From the NCBI GenBank assembly GCA_008017065.1, contig SSGT01000035.1, positions 1-41,131 of the forward strand: a stretch of DNA of 41,131 bases, read 5' to 3'. This document shows, piece after piece, positions 8,877 to 16,985 of this stretch. Position 1 is the stretch's first letter; the number at the start of each line of letters is the position of its first letter. The notes under the pieces are model-generated. The model did not search any database. It saw nothing but the letters and a program-made list of their open reading frames with translations, and was not told the origin of the DNA. Source of the stretch: Crocinitomicaceae bacterium. Lineage in GTDB: Bacteria; Bacteroidota; Bacteroidia; Flavobacteriales_D; Crocinitomicaceae. The translations under genes were made by a program, and so were the position numbers.

Positions 8877-9743
8877 ATGTTGCATTCAATGACCGGCTAT
8901 GGAAAAGCGACCGGTACTTTCGAAGGAAAAAAAGTCAGTGTTGAGATCAAATCACTCAACAGCAAGAGTATGGACTTGTATGTTCGTACAGCGCCGTGCT
9001 ACCGCGACAAAGAATTGGAAATTCGGCAGCGAATTACTGCACTTTTAGATCGGGGCAAGGTAGAGGCAAACATCAACATTGAAAGCACGGGAGCGTCTAA
9101 ATCGGTCGAGATCAATAAAGATTTGGCAGTTGCCTATTTCCAGGATTTGAAGCAAACCAACGAATTGATTGGACAATCTAGCGACGATTACCTGTCGTTG
9201 ATTATGAAAATGCCCGATATTTTTATGCAATCCAAAGAAGACATTTCAGAAGCTGAAACGCAGTTTTTGTTTGATTTAGTGGATGAAGCGGCTTCAAAAC
9301 TCAATGATTTCAGAAAACAAGAAGGAGAAGCGTTGGAGAAAGAATTCAACGAACGCATTGCGGAAATAAAATCATTACTCGATCGGGTACCTGAGTTTGA
9401 AAGTTTGCGTATCGAAACGATTCGTGAGCGTATGCGCAAGGGACTTGAAGACATGGATAATCCCAATTTTGATGAAAATCGTTTTCAGCAAGAGTTGATT
9501 TTTTACATCGAGAAATTGGATATTTCGGAAGAAAAAATGCGTTTGGCAAATCACCTCGACTATTTCTTAGAAACCATGGTGCTGCCTTCGGCGGGGAAAA
9601 AACTGGGATTCATCACGCAAGAAATCGGGCGTGAAATCAATACGTTGGGAAGCAAAAGTTATCATGTTGAATTACAGAAAATGGTGGTTGACATGAAAGA
9701 CAGTTTAGAAAAAATCAAAGAGCAAGTTCTCAACACATTGTAA
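8877..9743 (+). CDS. yicC: YicC family endoribonuclease-like protein
   Basis: A 288-residue member of the YicC/YloC family. It has the hallmark N-terminus SMTGYGKA at residues 4-11, 'SLNSKSMDL' just after, and the conserved C-terminal DUF1732 segment KKLGFITQEIGREINTLGSK. E. coli YicC is reported to act in RNA turnover as an endoribonuclease. Gmk follows 12 bases after the stop, and yicC-gmk is a widely conserved neighbour pair. A -7-like TACTTTTA at 8853-8860 (last base off consensus) with TTG words about 16 bases upstream may be the promoter. ATG 8877 is two codons before the family-conserved SMTGYG. Sure of family. Confidence 0.93.
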   Translation: MLHSMTGYGKATGTFEGKKVSVEIKSLNSKSMDLYVRTAPCYRDKELEIRQRITALLDRGKVEANINIESTGASKSVEINKDLAVAYFQDLKQTNELIGQSSDDYLSLIMKMPDIFMQSKEDISEAETQFLFDLVDEAASKLNDFRKQEGEALEKEFNERIAEIKSLLDRVPEFESLRIETIRERMRKGLEDMDNPNFDENRFQQELIFYIEKLDISEEKMRLANHLDYFLETMVLPSAGKKLGFITQEIGREINTLGSKSYHVELQKMVVDMKDSLEKIKEQVLNTL

Positions 9744-9755
9744 TCATTCATTCGC

Positions 9756-10337
9756 ATGACAAGCGTAAACAAAACCGGAAAATGTATCATTTTTTCTGCT
9801 CCATCCGGAGCCGGAAAAACGACGATTGTACGCCATTTACTCACCGTAGAAAACCGATTGGAATTTTCCATTTCTGCGTGCAGTAGAGACCCAAGAATTA
9901 ACGAAGTAGATGGAAAAGACTACCATTTTTTGGGAGTTGAAGGTTTCAAACAAAAAATTGAAGAAGGCGCATTCATTGAGTGGGAAGAAGTGTATAAAGA
10001 CAATTTTTACGGAACGTTAAAGAGTGAAATCGAACGCATTTGGGCAGCAGGAAAATCAGTTGTTTTTGATGTGGATGTGGTTGGCGGATTGAACTTAAAA
10101 AGGCAATTAGGAGATCAAGCACTCGCTGTTTTTGTGCAACCTCCTTCAGTAGAAGAGTTGGAAAACAGGTTGCGCAGTAGAAGTACTGAAACAGAGGAAA
10201 AAATTCAATTGCGCATGAGTAAAGCGCGCCAAGAATTGGCTCAGTCGAGCGGTTTTGATGTTATTCTACACAACGTACATTTGGATCAAGCATGCGCAGA
10301 AGCAGAAGTGTTGGTCAACAAATTTTTGAATGTATGA
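9756..10337 (+). CDS. gmk: guanylate kinase
   Basis: A 193-residue cytoplasmic kinase that converts GMP to GDP with ATP. The P-loop is APSGAGKT at residues 15-22; the GMP-binding part shows SACSRDPR and the GKDYHF segment, followed by GAFIEWEEVYKDNFYGT, which carries the usual substrate contacts, and FDVDVVGGLNLK. The common TTR of the GMP site is CSR here, and the normal 'RPGE' is replaced by RINE, but the arginines that matter are kept. It lies 12 bases after yicC and overlaps nadD by four bases (ATGA), so the three are likely an operon for nucleotide and cofactor metabolism. Confidence 0.95.
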   Translation: MTSVNKTGKCIIFSAPSGAGKTTIVRHLLTVENRLEFSISACSRDPRINEVDGKDYHFLGVEGFKQKIEEGAFIEWEEVYKDNFYGTLKSEIERIWAAGKSVVFDVDVVGGLNLKRQLGDQALAVFVQPPSVEELENRLRSRSTETEEKIQLRMSKARQELAQSSGFDVILHNVHLDQACAEAEVLVNKFLNV

Positions 10338-10954
10338 AAGTAGGATTGTATTTTGGTACGTTTAATCCAATTCATGTTGGACATTTGGTCATCGCAAATT
10401 ACATGGCTGATTACACCGATTTGGATCAAGTTTGGTTGATGGTTACACCGCAAAATCCATTGAAGGTAAAATCTTCGTTGCTTGCAGACTACCACCGATT
10501 GGCATTGGTCAAAGTGGCGATTGACGACAACGACAATTTACGTGCTAGCGATATCGAATTTAAACTTCCAAAACCCAGTTATACAGCTACAACCTTGGCT
10601 TTTTTGAAAGAGAAATATCCGAACAACGAATTTTCATTGATTATGGGTGAAGACAATTTGCGAACGTTTCACAAATGGTACAACCATGAATCGATTATCA
10701 AGAATCATAAGTTTTATGTGTATCCGCGTGTGTTGACGCTTCAAGAAGAGGAAGAAGTACAAGAGATTGGAAATCGCCACGAAAATTTATTCAAAGATCA
10801 TCCCAATGTGATTTTTTGCAACGATGCACCGGTGATGAAGGTATCATCGAGTTTTGTTCGAAACGCAATCAAGGAGGGAAAAGATGTGCGGTATTTGCTC
10901 ACCGAACCTGTACAACAATACATCGAAGAAATGAACTTTTACAAACAAAAGTAA
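10334..10954 (+). CDS. nadD: nicotinate-nucleotide adenylyltransferase
   Basis: A 206-residue enzyme of the nucleotidyltransferase superfamily that adenylates nicotinate mononucleotide to deamido-NAD. The N-terminal GTFNPIHVGHL (residues 8-18) holds the HxGH nucleotide motif in the form HVGH, and the C-terminal SSSFVRNAI is the family's S-S-T-x-[IV]-R motif. The central segments 'WLMVTPQNPLK' and 'MGEDNLRTFHKWY' also match NadD. The start is the ATG that overlaps the gmk stop in an ATGA. An upstream in-frame ATG inside gmk would add 14 residues that do not belong to the family and was not chosen. Confidence 0.94.
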   Translation: MKVGLYFGTFNPIHVGHLVIANYMADYTDLDQVWLMVTPQNPLKVKSSLLADYHRLALVKVAIDDNDNLRASDIEFKLPKPSYTATTLAFLKEKYPNNEFSLIMGEDNLRTFHKWYNHESIIKNHKFYVYPRVLTLQEEEEVQEIGNRHENLFKDHPNVIFCNDAPVMKVSSSFVRNAIKEGKDVRYLLTEPVQQYIEEMNFYKQK

Positions 10955-11050
10955 TTCGGCATGAAAGCAATAAATTACCGAGTTATCTGTTAACTTCATT
11001 GATTTAAGAAATAAAAATTAGCATTAAATTCGCACCTGAAATTAAAGGAA

Positions 11051-12046
11051 ATGGAGCAAGAGCATATTGAATTTCAACAGCAAAGACAGAATTTGTTGTT
11101 ATTTGTTTGGAAAAAAAGAAAAATCATTGGAATTGTAACAGCAGCAGCAGCGGTGATTTCTTTGATTATCTCCTTCATGTTGACCCCTTTGTATCTTTCT
11201 ACGGCGATTGTGTTTCCAACCGCAACGAGTACCGTTTCTTTTTCTGAGCAGCGAAACGCAAAGGCATCTTCGATGGATTTTGGGGAAGAAGAGCAATCCG
11301 AACAATTGGTTCAAATCCTACAATCTTCGCGGATTCGTGACATCTTGGTAAAACGGTTTGATTTGTTTAATCACTACGAGATCGAGCCAACAGATCCCAA
11401 CAAATTTTACAAATTAGGAAAAGCATACGAGCAACACATTCAGTTTACCCGTACACGTTACGGTTCAATTCAGATTGATGTGTTGGATAAAGACAAGGAA
11501 TTGGCTGCTGAAATGGCAAATAAAATTGTCGATTTGATTGACACCGTGAAAAATGACATGGTAAAAGAGCGTACGATCCCCGCGTTTGAAATCAACTTGC
11601 GAAAGAAAGAGTTGATTGAAAAAAGTTTGCGAGATATTCGAATGAAATTGGACAGTTTGTCGGCCTTGGGTGTGGTAACGTCAGAAGGTAGAGCAACACT
11701 TTCTGCGGCCTACAATGAAGCGAAAGGCGCAGCAGATCGCGCTTTTTTCAAAGACAAACTTGAAATCAATATGAAACATGGCGCTGAGTTTGATGGATTG
11801 GCCATGTTACGGGACGAAAAGATCGTAAAATTGTCCGAGTTTGAGGTGGCGTTTGAGCAAGCTGAATCGGACGCATATGCTAATTTCAACCATAAATTTG
11901 TGGTGGAACGAGCAGTTGTCGCCGACAAAAAAGAAAAACCCAAAAAAGCCATCATCATTTTGGTTTCGACCATGGCAACATTCATTTTTATGGTATTTGC
12001 CTTGTTGATTCAAGATCGAATTCAAGAATTGAGAAAAATCGCTTAA
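11051..12046 (+). CDS. Wzz-type polysaccharide chain-length regulator
   Basis: A 331-residue inner-membrane protein with the Wzz plan: a short cytoplasmic head, a transmembrane helix at about residues 25-48 (ending in the usual 'ltPlYlSTAIV' strand), a long periplasmic helical part of about 240 residues with coiled-coil character, and a second membrane helix near 300-321 preceded by KKEKPKKA. Such proteins set the chain length of O-antigen or capsule made by Wzy. No kinase domain is attached. The downstream gene is a Wzy/WaaL-like protein with no gap, which fits this role. A short AAAGGA-like ribosome site precedes the ATG. The upstream region has only a degenerate -7-like TAAATTCG near 11024. 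Confidence 0.82.
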   Translation: MEQEHIEFQQQRQNLLLFVWKKRKIIGIVTAAAAVISLIISFMLTPLYLSTAIVFPTATSTVSFSEQRNAKASSMDFGEEEQSEQLVQILQSSRIRDILVKRFDLFNHYEIEPTDPNKFYKLGKAYEQHIQFTRTRYGSIQIDVLDKDKELAAEMANKIVDLIDTVKNDMVKERTIPAFEINLRKKELIEKSLRDIRMKLDSLSALGVVTSEGRATLSAAYNEAKGAADRAFFKDKLEINMKHGAEFDGLAMLRDEKIVKLSEFEVAFEQAESDAYANFNHKFVVERAVVADKKEKPKKAIIILVSTMATFIFMVFALLIQDRIQELRKIA

Positions 12047-13486
12047 GTGTCTGCCGAACGCACAAATAATTGGATGTTTCTTGTTGGAGCATTTTTCATT
12101 GCTTTACTTTCGTATTTCATCTGGAAAGACCAATTGTATTTTGCGGCCTTGCCTCTTGTTTTACTCGCAATATATGCAGCGATTTTTCATACCCAGTTTA
12201 CGTTTTTACTTTTGTTTTTGTTGACTCCTTTGTCGGTCAATATTGAGGAGTATGTCAATGGCTTTGGATTATTTGTGCCTACCGAGCCGCTTCTCTTTGG
12301 CACAATGATTCTACTGCTGATGCAGCACGTTCGAACCGGCGTTTTCCCAACATACGTATGGAAAAATGAAATAACAATCGCTTTGGGTTTATACTTGTTG
12401 TGGGTGTTTTTTACTTCTGTGACGAGTGCACAGCCGCTTGTTTCGTTTAAATTTTTGTTGGCGCGCTTGTGGTTCATGATTCCGATGATTTTGTATGGAT
12501 CACGGGTCTTCTTTCAGGAAAAAAACATCAAGATAGCACTTTGGTTGTTTACGATCGGAATGGTTATCGTGATGGTGTACACCGTTTTTCTTCATGCAGG
12601 ATACAGTTTTGGAGAAAAGGAAAGTCATTGGGTGATGTGGCCTTTTTTCAAAGATCATACGATCTACGGAGCGATGGTAGCGTTTTTAGTTCCTCTATTG
12701 ATCGGAATTTATTTCTCGAAGAAACACGGTCCGTTGGTTCAGGCGATTTTGTTGGTTTTTATCCTTGTAAATTTTGTTGCGTTGTATTTTTCGTACACAC
12801 GAGCAGCTTGGTTGAGCGTGGTTGCAGCGCTGGGCGTCTGGGGTTTGATTGCTTTCAAAATTAAGTTCTCTTGGGTTGCTAGTGTTGTTGCTGCATTGGG
12901 AGTAATTGTGTTTCTGTCGTGGACCTCTATCGAGCAATCATTGGCGAAAAACAAGTCGGAACATACAACAGAAGATTTTGGAAAGCGACTTCAAAGTGCG
13001 GCGAACGTAACTACGGATGCTTCGAATTTAGAACGAATCAACCGGTGGTCTTGTGCGATTGAAATGTTTAAAGAACGCCCTTTTTTGGGATTCGGACCAG
13101 GAACTTACGCTTTTGAATATGCACGGTTTCAGGAGCCCGAAAACATGACCATCATTTCAACCAATTTTGGTGATGGTGGAAATGCACATAGCGAATATTT
13201 GGGTCCGATGGCGGAAATGGGTGTGTTGGGATTGGTGACTTTCCTGTTGGTTGTTGCCGCTGTTTTTTACAAGGGAATCACGCTTTATATTCAATGGCCC
13301 AAGGAAAACCGTGAAATGAAAGTATTGCTGTTGTCGATGAACCTTGCGTTGGTAACGTATTTTGTTCACGGAGTACTAAACAATTATTTGGATACTGACA
13401 AAGCAGCCATTCCAATTTGGGGAATTTGTGCATGCTTTATTGCATTGGATTTCCGATTAAAATCGGGCCAGGTTCAAAAAGTTTAA
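12047..13486 (+). CDS. O-antigen polymerase/ligase family membrane protein (Wzy/WaaL-like)
   Basis: A 479-residue polytopic membrane protein with about twelve hydrophobic segments. The large periplasmic loop between about residues 300 and 390 carries FGPGTYAFEY and NAHSEYLGPMAEMGVLG, the pattern of the O-antigen ligase/polymerase (Wzy_C) family; the arginine in 'FSYTRAAWLS' also matches. It should polymerise or transfer undecaprenyl-linked glycan in the inner membrane, together with the Wzz-like protein directly upstream. The start is taken as GTG 12047, immediately after the wzz stop; an ATG ten codons later (12074) is also possible. The 3' end overlaps the convergent secreted protein by four bases. 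Polymerase and ligase cannot be separated by sequence alone. Confidence 0.8.
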   Translation: MSAERTNNWMFLVGAFFIALLSYFIWKDQLYFAALPLVLLAIYAAIFHTQFTFLLLFLLTPLSVNIEEYVNGFGLFVPTEPLLFGTMILLLMQHVRTGVFPTYVWKNEITIALGLYLLWVFFTSVTSAQPLVSFKFLLARLWFMIPMILYGSRVFFQEKNIKIALWLFTIGMVIVMVYTVFLHAGYSFGEKESHWVMWPFFKDHTIYGAMVAFLVPLLIGIYFSKKHGPLVQAILLVFILVNFVALYFSYTRAAWLSVVAALGVWGLIAFKIKFSWVASVVAALGVIVFLSWTSIEQSLAKNKSEHTTEDFGKRLQSAANVTTDASNLERINRWSCAIEMFKERPFLGFGPGTYAFEYARFQEPENMTIISTNFGDGGNAHSEYLGPMAEMGVLGLVTFLLVVAAVFYKGITLYIQWPKENREMKVLLLSMNLALVTYFVHGVLNNYLDTDKAAIPIWGICACFIALDFRLKSGQVQKV

Positions 13487-14751
13487 TGCTTCTTCCAAGC
13501 AATTGCCTTCGTCAGGCGTAGATTGTAGCTAACAAAAAATGCTTTGTTATCGAAGGCACTTTCTATGAAGGTGGTTTTTGATCGGTAAATACCGGAAAGA
13601 ATTGCGGAAAGCGCCATTGGGTTTTCCGAATTACCGAACGAAAATGGGAATACAAATCCTCCGTTGAATTTTAATTGATTGTCGATACTTTTTGGGTGAA
13701 ACAACATGTCTATCCCCAGAATAACTCCAACATTATACGTTTGTGCTCGGAGAGGTAAATAGGTCATATCGTATGCGATTCGCAGATAATGAATGTTTGC
13801 ATAGTCGAGCGAATTATACGCGGTAAAAAAACGAGCTTCTTTTTCCTGTGTACTGATACCCGTTTCTTGTCGAATAAACGAAGGATTCAAATCGGCGACG
13901 TTGTTTTTTTGACTAAACGAAAGTCGAAGTCCGTGGATGATCGCACGTTGTTTTTCTGAATTGTGAATTACATGGTTGTATTGATAAAACAATTCCCAGC
14001 CGACGTATTTTCTGGCCGATATGTTTGTGTCTGTTCCGATTTCGGTAGGAAGAAAGTCGTATTTTGATGTCTCAATATTGGCACCTAACGTATTGTATGA
14101 AAATGCGTAGCGGTGAAAATTCAAGTTGGATTGTTTCACCATGAAACTGAAATTTAAAGAATCCAATTGGAGTTGTTTTTTCACCATCAATTCGGATAAT
14201 TTTTCGCTTGTTTCAGATGTTTTTCCAGCTTTTTGAAGTGCTTCGATTGCGGCATTTGTATTTTTTAATTGTTGCTCAATCAAACGTTCACGCTCTATTT
14301 CTTGCTGTGCATAAACAGTAGTTGAAAGGGTGTTTTTGAATTCAATTTTCGTTTTGTTGGCAAAATGCATTTGCAATCCAGCCATCGCTTTGGGGTTAAT
14401 TCCTGCGCCAAGAAAAAGGTTTTTGAATTGATTTTCGTTGGCTACACCGGCATTTCCAGTGAGCATAAATCCGGAGGATTGATTTTGTGCGATCAACCCG
14501 TTGGCAACAAATTGTTGTTTGTCAAAATCGAGCGCAAAAGTGGTAACAGAAGGATTCTCGCCCAAAACACGTCCAAATGTACTTGGAACGAGGTCTTTGT
14601 TTTGGAGCAGTTTGATTGTGTATTGGTGCGGACTGTTCAACGCATTCAACCGCTTGGTTTCACTAGTTGCAGTCGGATTTGTTTCAATTTGAGCAACTAA
14701 AAATGTTGGCAATAGGGCTAAAGCAGAAACAATAGAGGGAATAAATTGCAT
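13483..14751 (-). CDS. secreted protein with coiled-coil segment, possibly outer-membrane
   Basis: A 422-residue protein that I do not recognise. It has a signal peptide (MQFIPSIVSALALLPTFLVAQ) and, at about residues 146-205, a charged heptad-like stretch (QEIERERLIEQQLKN and SEKLSELMVKKQLQLD) that probably forms a coiled coil. On both sides lie alternating aromatic/polar segments that could be barrel strands, but the end (LTKAIAWKKH) lacks the terminal aromatic residue expected of a barrel. It follows the MORN-repeat gene on the same strand after 27 bases, so the two may share a transcript, and it converges with the Wzy-like gene. Function unknown; an outer-membrane-associated role is inferred only from composition. 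Confidence 0.6.
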   Translation of the reverse strand: MQFIPSIVSALALLPTFLVAQIETNPTATSETKRLNALNSPHQYTIKLLQNKDLVPSTFGRVLGENPSVTTFALDFDKQQFVANGLIAQNQSSGFMLTGNAGVANENQFKNLFLGAGINPKAMAGLQMHFANKTKIEFKNTLSTTVYAQQEIERERLIEQQLKNTNAAIEALQKAGKTSETSEKLSELMVKKQLQLDSLNFSFMVKQSNLNFHRYAFSYNTLGANIETSKYDFLPTEIGTDTNISARKYVGWELFYQYNHVIHNSEKQRAIIHGLRLSFSQKNNVADLNPSFIRQETGISTQEKEARFFTAYNSLDYANIHYLRIAYDMTYLPLRAQTYNVGVILGIDMLFHPKSIDNQLKFNGGFVFPFSFGNSENPMALSAILSGIYRSKTTFIESAFDNKAFFVSYNLRLTKAIAWKKH

Positions 14752-14778
14752 AAATAATGGGGTTAAAATAAAGGGAAG

Positions 14779-15654
14779 TTAGAGTTGGCCGTCCGAATGA
14801 TAGATTCCATTTTTGAAAACTTTCACTTTCAGCAGGATTCCGTCGCGGTCGTATACATATACTTTTCCGTTGTGTAATCTTCCATCTTTGAAATCACCGT
14901 CTTGCCAAATTTCATCGTCAGAATTGTACACTTTGTTGTACCCATTCGGTTGAAATTTTCCGCCTTTTACAATTGGTTTCGCAATTTTTGGCGCTTGTTC
15001 CGCAGATGCAGCAGGTGGCGTTACAACCACTTTTGGACTCGACATCTCTTTTATTTCACTGCTTTTCAAAGAGCCATCGGCGTTGTAAACAATAATTTCT
15101 TTCACGTCACCATTTTCGTAATAGCGGGTTGCTTTTCCGGAAACGGTACCATTTTCAGCGGCGTATTCAAATTCGACCTGTCCGTTGGGATAGAAGAAGC
15201 GCACTTTTCCTTGTTCCTTTCCTTGATTGTTGTAATTTGCTTCGTAGCTCAACACGCCGTTTGAATGATATCTTTTGAGCGAATCGGCATATTCTCCCGC
15301 ATTGAAAGTACCTTCTTCTTTGATTTTGCCGTTCATGTGGTACTTTACATACTTGCCATTCGGACGGTTATTCACGTATTCGCCTTTGAGTTTGGGTGTT
15401 ACTCCGTCGTTGTGATACATGATCCAAAGTCCTTCTCTTCGGTCGTCTTTGTAGTTTCCTTCTTCGATTTTTCCTTTAGCAGGATATCCTTCCGTGGGGC
15501 GGTCTTTCCCATAGATAACCCAGCGACCTTGTTTTTTCCCATCAGCGCTACGTTGATTGATTTTATCTTTTTGGTCTATTCCCACGCCAGTAAATGCAAA
15601 ATTACTGAAGAGTAAAAATAAACAGCATACTGAAAAAACAAGTTTCCTAAGCAT
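14779..15654 (-). CDS. secreted MORN/YwqK-repeat protein
   Basis: A 291-residue protein with a signal peptide (MLRKLVFSVCCLFLLFSNFAF) and then about six repeats of the MORN/YwqK kind, seen as 'EGNYKDDRREGLWIMYHNDG', 'GEYVNNRPNGKYVKYHMNGK' and 'YYENGDVKEIIVYNADG'. Databases call such proteins YwqK-family antitoxins, but no toxin gene lies next to it and it is exported, so that label should not be read as function here. In Bacteroidota these are common surface or periplasmic proteins of unknown job. The start is ATG 15654 because it opens directly on the signal peptide; an in-frame start 26 codons upstream would place a charged, histidine-rich stretch in front of it. The secreted coiled-coil gene follows 27 bases downstream. 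Confidence 0.72.
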   Translation of the reverse strand: MLRKLVFSVCCLFLLFSNFAFTGVGIDQKDKINQRSADGKKQGRWVIYGKDRPTEGYPAKGKIEEGNYKDDRREGLWIMYHNDGVTPKLKGEYVNNRPNGKYVKYHMNGKIKEEGTFNAGEYADSLKRYHSNGVLSYEANYNNQGKEQGKVRFFYPNGQVEFEYAAENGTVSGKATRYYENGDVKEIIVYNADGSLKSSEIKEMSSPKVVVTPPAASAEQAPKIAKPIVKGGKFQPNGYNKVYNSDDEIWQDGDFKDGRLHNGKVYVYDRDGILLKVKVFKNGIYHSDGQL

Positions 15655-15759
15655 TAATCTCGTAGTTAATAGCCTTGAAGATAGAAATAAAATTCGTTGA
15701 TGCACATGGAAAATAAAAAAAATCGTTTTCAAAATCGTTCAAAAAGTGCTATCTACAAT

Positions 15760-16713
15760 TCAATCAGTCAGTTTTGAAATATCTACATTATCAAGCATGA
15801 CCTTCACCATCCGTTGCAAATCGTAGTTAGCTTTCCAACCCCAATCCGCTGTTGCTGACTTATCGTCTATTGAGTTGGGCCAACTATCCGCAATTGCCTG
15901 ACGAAAATCAGGTGCATACGACATCTCGAATTCAGGCATTTCTTGCTGAATAGCTTGGGCAAGTTCGGCAGGGGTAAAGCTTATTCCCGCCAAATTATAA
16001 CTTGAGCGGATGTGGATATTTTCACTCGGTGCTTCCATCAATTCAATTGTAGCACGGATTGCGTCTTCCATATACATCATCGGTAAAGCCGTTTCTTCTG
16101 ATAAGAAAGAAGTATACTTGCCTGATTTTTTTGCATTGTAAAAAATGTCCACCGCATAATCGGTTGTGCCTCCGCCGGGTAAACTCGTATAGGAGATCAG
16201 CCCGGGATAACGAATACTGCGGACATCAACGCCAAATTTGTTGTGGTAATATTCACACCATCGCTCACCTGCTTGTTTTGAAATCCCATAAACGGTCGTT
16301 GGCTCCATGATGGTATATTGTGGTGTCATGTCGCGCGGAGTCGTCGGTCCAAAAACGGCGATTGAACTTGGCCAAAAGATTTTTTGAATGTGTCCTTCTT
16401 TTGCTAAATCTAAAATGGTAAACAGCGCTTCCATGTTTAATTTCCAGGCAAAATCAGGATTTTTTTCAGCCGTAGCAGAAAGGAGTGCAGCCAATAAATA
16501 GACTTCATTTATTTGGTTGTCAATAATATATTCTCTCACTTTCTCCTTGTCTAAGGCATCTAGTTGCACGTAAGGTCCATCTTCCAAAAGGGGTATTGCT
16601 TCAGGTTTCACATCTGCTGCAACGACTTGACTTTTTCCAAAACGGGTTCGAAGCGCCAATACAAGCTCGCTTCCAATCTGTCCGCAAGCACCGATAACAA
16701 GTATTTTTTTCAT
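15760..16713 (-). CDS. NAD-dependent L-threonine 3-dehydrogenase (extended SDR type)
   Basis: A 317-residue extended short-chain dehydrogenase/epimerase. The Rossmann motif is GACGQIGSE at residues 8-16; the active-site pair is Y142 and K146 in VYGISKQAGE, with a serine pair in WPSSIAVFG. The protein matches the UDP-galactose-epimerase-like threonine dehydrogenases known from Flavobacterium and Cupriavidus, for example in 'SIRYPGLISY' and 'YNLAGISFTPAEL'. It would oxidise threonine to 2-amino-3-ketobutyrate, the first step of conversion to glycine. ATG 16713 is chosen: an in-frame ATG at 16731 lies inside the -7 element TAAATTTG and so could not be on the transcript. It is divergent from homogentisate dioxygenase. 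An unrelated sugar epimerase is the alternative but less likely. Confidence 0.85.
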   Translation of the reverse strand: MKKILVIGACGQIGSELVLALRTRFGKSQVVAADVKPEAIPLLEDGPYVQLDALDKEKVREYIIDNQINEVYLLAALLSATAEKNPDFAWKLNMEALFTILDLAKEGHIQKIFWPSSIAVFGPTTPRDMTPQYTIMEPTTVYGISKQAGERWCEYYHNKFGVDVRSIRYPGLISYTSLPGGGTTDYAVDIFYNAKKSGKYTSFLSEETALPMMYMEDAIRATIELMEAPSENIHIRSSYNLAGISFTPAELAQAIQQEMPEFEMSYAPDFRQAIADSWPNSIDDKSATADWGWKANYDLQRMVKVMLDNVDISKLTD

Positions 16714-16730
16714 TTTTTTCGATTGTGCCA

Positions 16731-16738
16731 CAAATTTA
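16731..16738 (-). promoter_or_regulatory. -7 element for threonine dehydrogenase
   Basis: On the minus strand this reads TAAATTTG, an exact TAnnTTTG match, ending 17 bases before the chosen ATG at 16713. It overlaps the more upstream in-frame ATG and thereby decides the start. No convincing -33 TTTG is seen at the usual distance. Confidence 0.55.
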
Positions 16739-16788
16739 AAGGAATCCTTGATTTGAGCGTATATTTAGAAAGAATCTAACAAATTAAA

Positions 16789-16820
16789 TTTGTTTTGAAT
16801 CAATTCAAATTTTAACTTTG
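16789..16820 (+). promoter_or_regulatory. promoter for hmgA (TTTG-N20-TAACTTTG)
   Basis: TTTG at 16789-16792 and TAACTTTG at 16813-16820 are separated by 20 bp, an exact match to the Bacteroidota promoter layout. Transcription would start near 16827, leaving a leader of about 160 bases before the hmgA ATG at 16986. Confidence 0.7.
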
Positions 16821-16835
16821 TCTAAAAGCACTCCG

Positions 16836-16895
16836 ATGATGTGGAATGGGTTATTGAGTTATTTAAAGTTTTTAATCAAAAGAAATCCCGAGTGA
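16836..16895 (+). other. possible upstream ORF (19 codons) in hmgA leader
   Basis: ATG ATG at 16836 opens a 19-codon frame (MMWNGLLSYLKFLIKRNPE) that ends in TGA at 16893-16895, within the predicted leader of hmgA. It contains one tyrosine and one phenylalanine. It has no strong ribosome site and could be chance; it is listed because it sits in a long leader of an aromatic amino-acid catabolic gene. Confidence 0.2.
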
Positions 16896-16925
16896 TTTTT
16901 GTTTCTCAACGAGATAGTTATTTAT

Positions 16926-16956
16926 CGAGCCCTATCGTGAAGGCGAGCGCGGCTCG
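16926..16956 (+). promoter_or_regulatory. alternative hairpins in hmgA leader
   Basis: CGAGCC (16926-16931) and CGAGC (16944-16948) can each pair with the same GGCTCG/GCTCG (16951-16956), so two stems exclude each other: a long-loop 6-bp stem and a tight 5-bp stem with loop GCG. The block is the only GC-rich patch in an AT-rich leader and ends 29 bases before the hmgA start. A role in controlling translation or elongation is inference. Confidence 0.35.
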
Positions 16957-16985
16957 TTATTGAAAATTTTAAAATCTTAGTATTT

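Noticed and set aside
14779-15654. Toxin-antitoxin system from the YwqK label
   Set aside because: The protein has a signal peptide and no toxin-like gene is adjacent; the database name comes from the repeat family.
15655-15732. Earlier start of the YwqK-repeat gene at 15732
   Set aside because: The extension is histidine- and arginine-rich and would hide the signal peptide that begins at 15654.
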